DNA from: an uncultured Oscillospiraceae bacterium
GTDB lineage: Bacteria; Bacillota; Clostridia; Oscillospirales; Oscillospiraceae
Reading direction: 5' to 3'
NCBI GenBank assembly: GCA_944385545.1
Contig: CALWXQ010000002.1
Coordinates: forward strand, 1-64,000
Length of the DNA stretch: 64,000 nt
The notes beneath the pieces were generated by a model, which did no database searches, was not told where the DNA came from, and saw nothing but the letters and a program-made list of their open reading frames with translations. Made by a program: the position numbers and the translations under genes. Below are positions 61,593 through 64,000 of the stretch, in pieces (within the stretch, counting starts at the first letter, position 1; each line of letters begins with the position of its first letter).

Positions 61593-63557
61593 TCAAAGCC
61601 ACTGGCCTTCGCCTTGCTTGATCTTCATTTCAAAGGGAGCCAGCGCAATGCTTTCCCCGTTGATTCGGAAGATCTTTCTGGCCGTGGTGTTGTTGAAATA
61701 GAACCGATAGGTGCCGCCCGAACCGCTCCGCGCCGTTACCTCCACGCCCTGGGGCAGCATTTCCAGCATATCCACGCCCTGCTCCCGGAAGACCTCCGTC
61801 AGCAGCGTCCGGTACAGACCCTTTTCCCCCACCGTCCCTAAATAGTAGGCATAGCCCTTGCCGTAGCGGTTCCTGGTGATGGCAGGGCTGCCCTGGTAGA
61901 ACCGGCCTTCATAGGTGGCCCAGGCCTTGGCCCCCTCCAGCTCCAGGATATCGCACCAGCTGGTGATGCTGTGGGTCTCGCCGTGAATGGTGCGCAGGCG
62001 CTGGTTGGCCTCGCCGATGGCGTCATACTCCTGGACGCTGCATCCGCACAGGGTTCGGAAGGCGCCGGGCAGGCTCTGCCCCAGGATGCAGTTGCCGTTT
62101 TGATCCTTGACCCCGCTGCGGTTGGTCAGCACCACAGTCCCCCCCGCGGCGGCAAAGGCTTCCGCCTGACGAACCACCTCCGGATTGGTGATGAAGTGAG
62201 TGGGAATCAGTACCACCTTGTACCCATCCAGGCTGTGGCCCTCGGGAAGGATGTCCACATTCACACCCAGGTTCATGCAGGCGTCGTGGAGCAGCCGCAT
62301 CTGGGTCCAGTAGGCAAAGCCCTTGGACTGTGTGCTGTTCTTCAGTGCGAACTCCTGCTCCGCTGAGTAAAGCATGGCCACCTGGCTGTTCAGGGTGGTC
62401 TGATCCAAATCCGGGATGGCCTCCAGCCGGCGGCACAGGTGCGCCAGCTCCCGCAGCCGGCGGTTGGGCTGATTGCTGTGATCCAGAATGCCGTGGCAGA
62501 ACATTTCCGCCCCGGAGATGGAGGTGCGCCACCGGAAGAAGCTCAGCAGATCCGCGCCGTGGGCCACGGCCTGAAGGGCATAGCCCTCCAGCATCCCCGG
62601 TTCCATAGCCGGAGTGATGGGGGACCAGCAGCCCATAGGGCCGCCCAGCTGCTCCAAAATCCAGAAGTTCCGTTGCTTGAAGCTGCGGATGAAGTCCAGG
62701 GCAAAGGCGTTGGAGTACAGGGCTTCCGGATCCTTTGGCAGCACCAAGGGCGGATAATTGTCGTAGGCGGCCACATTCAGGGGGGCAAATTCCTGGTGGA
62801 AGTCCGGCAGATTGGCGCCGAAGCAGCTGTTGGTGGTGATTACCGCCTCAGGGTCATACCGGCGGATGATGCCGCACTGGAAGCGGACATAGTCCGCCGT
62901 GGACGCGGCGCAGAACCGCTCATAGTCCAGCATATAAGCCGGGTTAAACCAGTTAGGGCTGCAATCCGGGGACAGCAGAGGCTTGATCTGATCCCAATGA
63001 CTGATCTGTCCGCTCCAAACATCGCTGCCCCAGGCCCGATTCAGCCGCTCCAGGGTGCCGTATTTTTTTTGCAAATAGTCCCGGAACGCCCGGGTACAGG
63101 CGGGGCAGGTGCAGTGATTGCTCTCCATCTCATTGTCCAGCTGCCAGGCGAATACCTCCGGTCTTCCGGCATAGCGTTTCGCCAGTTCCTCCACAATCCG
63201 TCCGGCGTACCGGCGGAAGGTGGGGCTGACCAAACACCGATGCCCCCGGATCCCAAAATCCGTGGGCTTTCCGGTGCGATCCCACTGCAGGGTGTCGGGG
63301 TGATCGGTATACAGCCAAACGGGGCCGCTGTTGGTGGGTGTCCCCAAAATGACCTTCATCCCCGCCCGGGCGATCATGTCCACAGCTTCGTCCAGCCACC
63401 CAAAGTCAAACCTTCCTTCCTCCGGTTCCATTCTGCCCCAGGCAAATTCCGCGATGCGCACAGTATGGATACCCAAAGCCGCCATCTGCCGGATATCCTC
63501 CTGCCACATGCTTTTATCCCAGTGCTCCGGATAGTAGTCGATTCCAATCTTGATCAA
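61593..63557 (-). CDS. glycoside hydrolase family 42 beta-galactosidase
   Basis: 654 residues, cytoplasmic. TIM barrel beginning IGIDYYPEHW, acid/base Glu in WQLDNEME (near 141) and nucleophile in WILEQLGG (near 301). The zinc-site cysteines CTCPAC are present. A trimerisation domain with a glutamine-amidotransferase-like fold follows (about 390-590). The start is TTG with GGAGG 8 bases upstream. Acts on galacto-oligosaccharides. Confidence 0.93.
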   Translation of the reverse strand: MIKIGIDYYPEHWDKSMWQEDIRQMAALGIHTVRIAEFAWGRMEPEEGRFDFGWLDEAVDMIARAGMKVILGTPTNSGPVWLYTDHPDTLQWDRTGKPTDFGIRGHRCLVSPTFRRYAGRIVEELAKRYAGRPEVFAWQLDNEMESNHCTCPACTRAFRDYLQKKYGTLERLNRAWGSDVWSGQISHWDQIKPLLSPDCSPNWFNPAYMLDYERFCAASTADYVRFQCGIIRRYDPEAVITTNSCFGANLPDFHQEFAPLNVAAYDNYPPLVLPKDPEALYSNAFALDFIRSFKQRNFWILEQLGGPMGCWSPITPAMEPGMLEGYALQAVAHGADLLSFFRWRTSISGAEMFCHGILDHSNQPNRRLRELAHLCRRLEAIPDLDQTTLNSQVAMLYSAEQEFALKNSTQSKGFAYWTQMRLLHDACMNLGVNVDILPEGHSLDGYKVVLIPTHFITNPEVVRQAEAFAAAGGTVVLTNRSGVKDQNGNCILGQSLPGAFRTLCGCSVQEYDAIGEANQRLRTIHGETHSITSWCDILELEGAKAWATYEGRFYQGSPAITRNRYGKGYAYYLGTVGEKGLYRTLLTEVFREQGVDMLEMLPQGVEVTARSGSGGTYRFYFNNTTARKIFRINGESIALAPFEMKIKQGEGQWL

Positions 63558-63607
63558 GCGCCATTCCTCCCTTGGAATGTTTTGTTTATCCTTTGTTCAG
63601 GCGGAAA

Positions 63608-63627
63608 AGCCGCTTTTCAGCGGCCTT
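63608..63627 (-). terminator. hairpin between the GH31 and GH42 genes
   Basis: GCCGCT pairs with AGCGGC around TTTC; on the minus strand TTTTCC follows. It probably causes only partial termination, upstream of GH42. Confidence 0.55.
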
Positions 63628-63630
63628 TCC

Positions 63631-63725
63631 TAAGGAATCTCTGAAGCAATCGGCTGCGGCTGAGCACCGGATCGTTTGCCAAACGCTTTCGGTGCCGGCT
63701 CTTGCCGGTTTCATCAGAGCCAGAA
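63631..63725 (+). repeat. inverted-repeat element, copy C (short form)
   Basis: 95 bp. Ends AAGGAATCTCTGAAGCAATC and, at the right, GGTTTCATCAGAGCCAGAAT, which are imperfect inverted repeats. It matches copies A and B but lacks the central hairpin. It starts 2 bases after the GH31 stop. Confidence 0.7.
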
Positions 63726-63726
63726 T

Positions 63727-64000
63727 TCACTGTTCGATCCGAATCCGGCAGTCGGTGCCGATCTGTTGGATCGATACGCTGTCGGTCTTGCCGCTCAGGC
63801 GCAGGGTAATCACATCGCCGCTGCGGCAGGCTCGGGCGGTGAGCAGGGTCTTGCCGTGGGTGTCGCAAACTCTGCGCTCCGCCTGGGTGCCGTCGGCCAG
63901 GTTGTACAGCCGCAGCGTCAAACCCTGGGCATAGTCATATTCTGTCTGTTTCTCGTTGGCTCCCACAGGCAGGATGGTGTTCTCCCGGACGTATACCGGC
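63727..64000 (-). CDS. C-terminal end of a GH31 alpha-glycosidase (alpha-xylosidase type), partial
   Basis: Only the last 90 residues lie in the window; the gene continues beyond base 64000. The first residues PVYVRENTILPVG match the stretch that closes the catalytic domain of GH31 alpha-xylosidases (YicI type), followed by a beta-sandwich end, YDYAQGLTLRLYNLADG. It would remove alpha-xylose from xyloglucan oligomers (family knowledge). First gene seen of the glycan operon. Confidence 0.7.
   Translation of the reverse strand, partial: PVYVRENTILPVGANEKQTEYDYAQGLTLRLYNLADGTQAERRVCDTHGKTLLTARACRSGDVITLRLSGKTDSVSIQQIGTDCRIRIEQ

Noticed and set aside
1..64000. CRISPR array, prophage, integrative element or complete insertion sequence
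   Set aside because: No regularly spaced repeats, integrase, transposase, phage structural gene or relaxase is seen; only short non-coding elements are present.

Overview
The window is 64 kb of GC-rich chromosome from an anaerobic Firmicute, most likely a gut clostridium of the Oscillospirales. The reasons are the low-GC-type gene orders (gdpP-rplI-dnaB, tilS-hpt-ftsH), clostridial traits (two-subunit transketolase, a PPi-type phosphofructokinase, rubrerythrin, TRAP uptake), near-consensus sigma-A promoters, strong AGGAGG ribosome sites and frequent TTG starts. I see no rRNA, tRNA, CRISPR array, prophage or complete insertion sequence. The taxonomic placement is an inference from style, not from a marker search.

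Layout. 0-4.7 kb (minus): an ECF sigma factor with its membrane anti-sigma/sensor, a palindrome-rich intergenic repeat, and FtsH copy 1. 4.8-15.1 kb (plus): rlmB, an eight-helix protein shaped like a heavy-metal P-type ATPase but lacking every catalytic motif, a lipoprotein, trmL, pgk, tpiA, then sua5-coaE-M18 peptidase, with coaE and the peptidase in one uninterrupted frame. 15.1-19.3 kb: a likely preQ1 riboswitch and queT, a MATE exporter, an MFS transporter and a small membrane protein. 19.4-29.1 kb: a YesM/YesN-like two-component system with its own DctP-like lipoprotein, convergent with a uronate operon (dctP-dctQ-dctM-MFS-uxuB-kdgF). 29.2-31.9 kb: a LacI regulator and malQ. 32-37 kb: two adjacent polar amino-acid ABC importers. 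37.2-45.8 kb (minus): rubrerythrin, then the operon gdpP-rplI-dnaB-tilS-hpt-ftsH2, in which dnaB carries an in-frame TAG. 46-53.7 kb: RNase J, a Dus enzyme, a DUF3786 protein plus RACo-type ASKHA/2Fe-2S protein, a zinc-ribbon protein and PPi-phosphofructokinase. 53.8-56.8 kb: class II aldolase (divergent from pfp) and split transketolase. 56.9-64 kb (minus): five glycan-degrading genes (GH31 end, GH42, GH2, serine esterase, GH43), all apparently cytoplasmic.

How it fits together. Central glycolysis (pgk, tpiA, pfp, fba, tkt) is fed by uptake and breakdown of plant-type sugars: uronates through TRAP/UxuB/KdgF, glucan oligomers through MalQ, and decorated hemicellulose oligomers (xyloglucan-like) through the GH31-GH42-GH2-GH43 block. 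Amino-acid uptake and RNA modification or quality-control genes fill the rest.

The most unusual items are a family of about 170-bp inverted-repeat elements, four copies of which sit at the stop codons of minus-strand genes (one appears to supply the stop codon of FtsH2), the catalytically dead P-type ATPase-like protein, the amber codon in dnaB, the coaE-peptidase readthrough frame, and the riboswitch-controlled queT leader.
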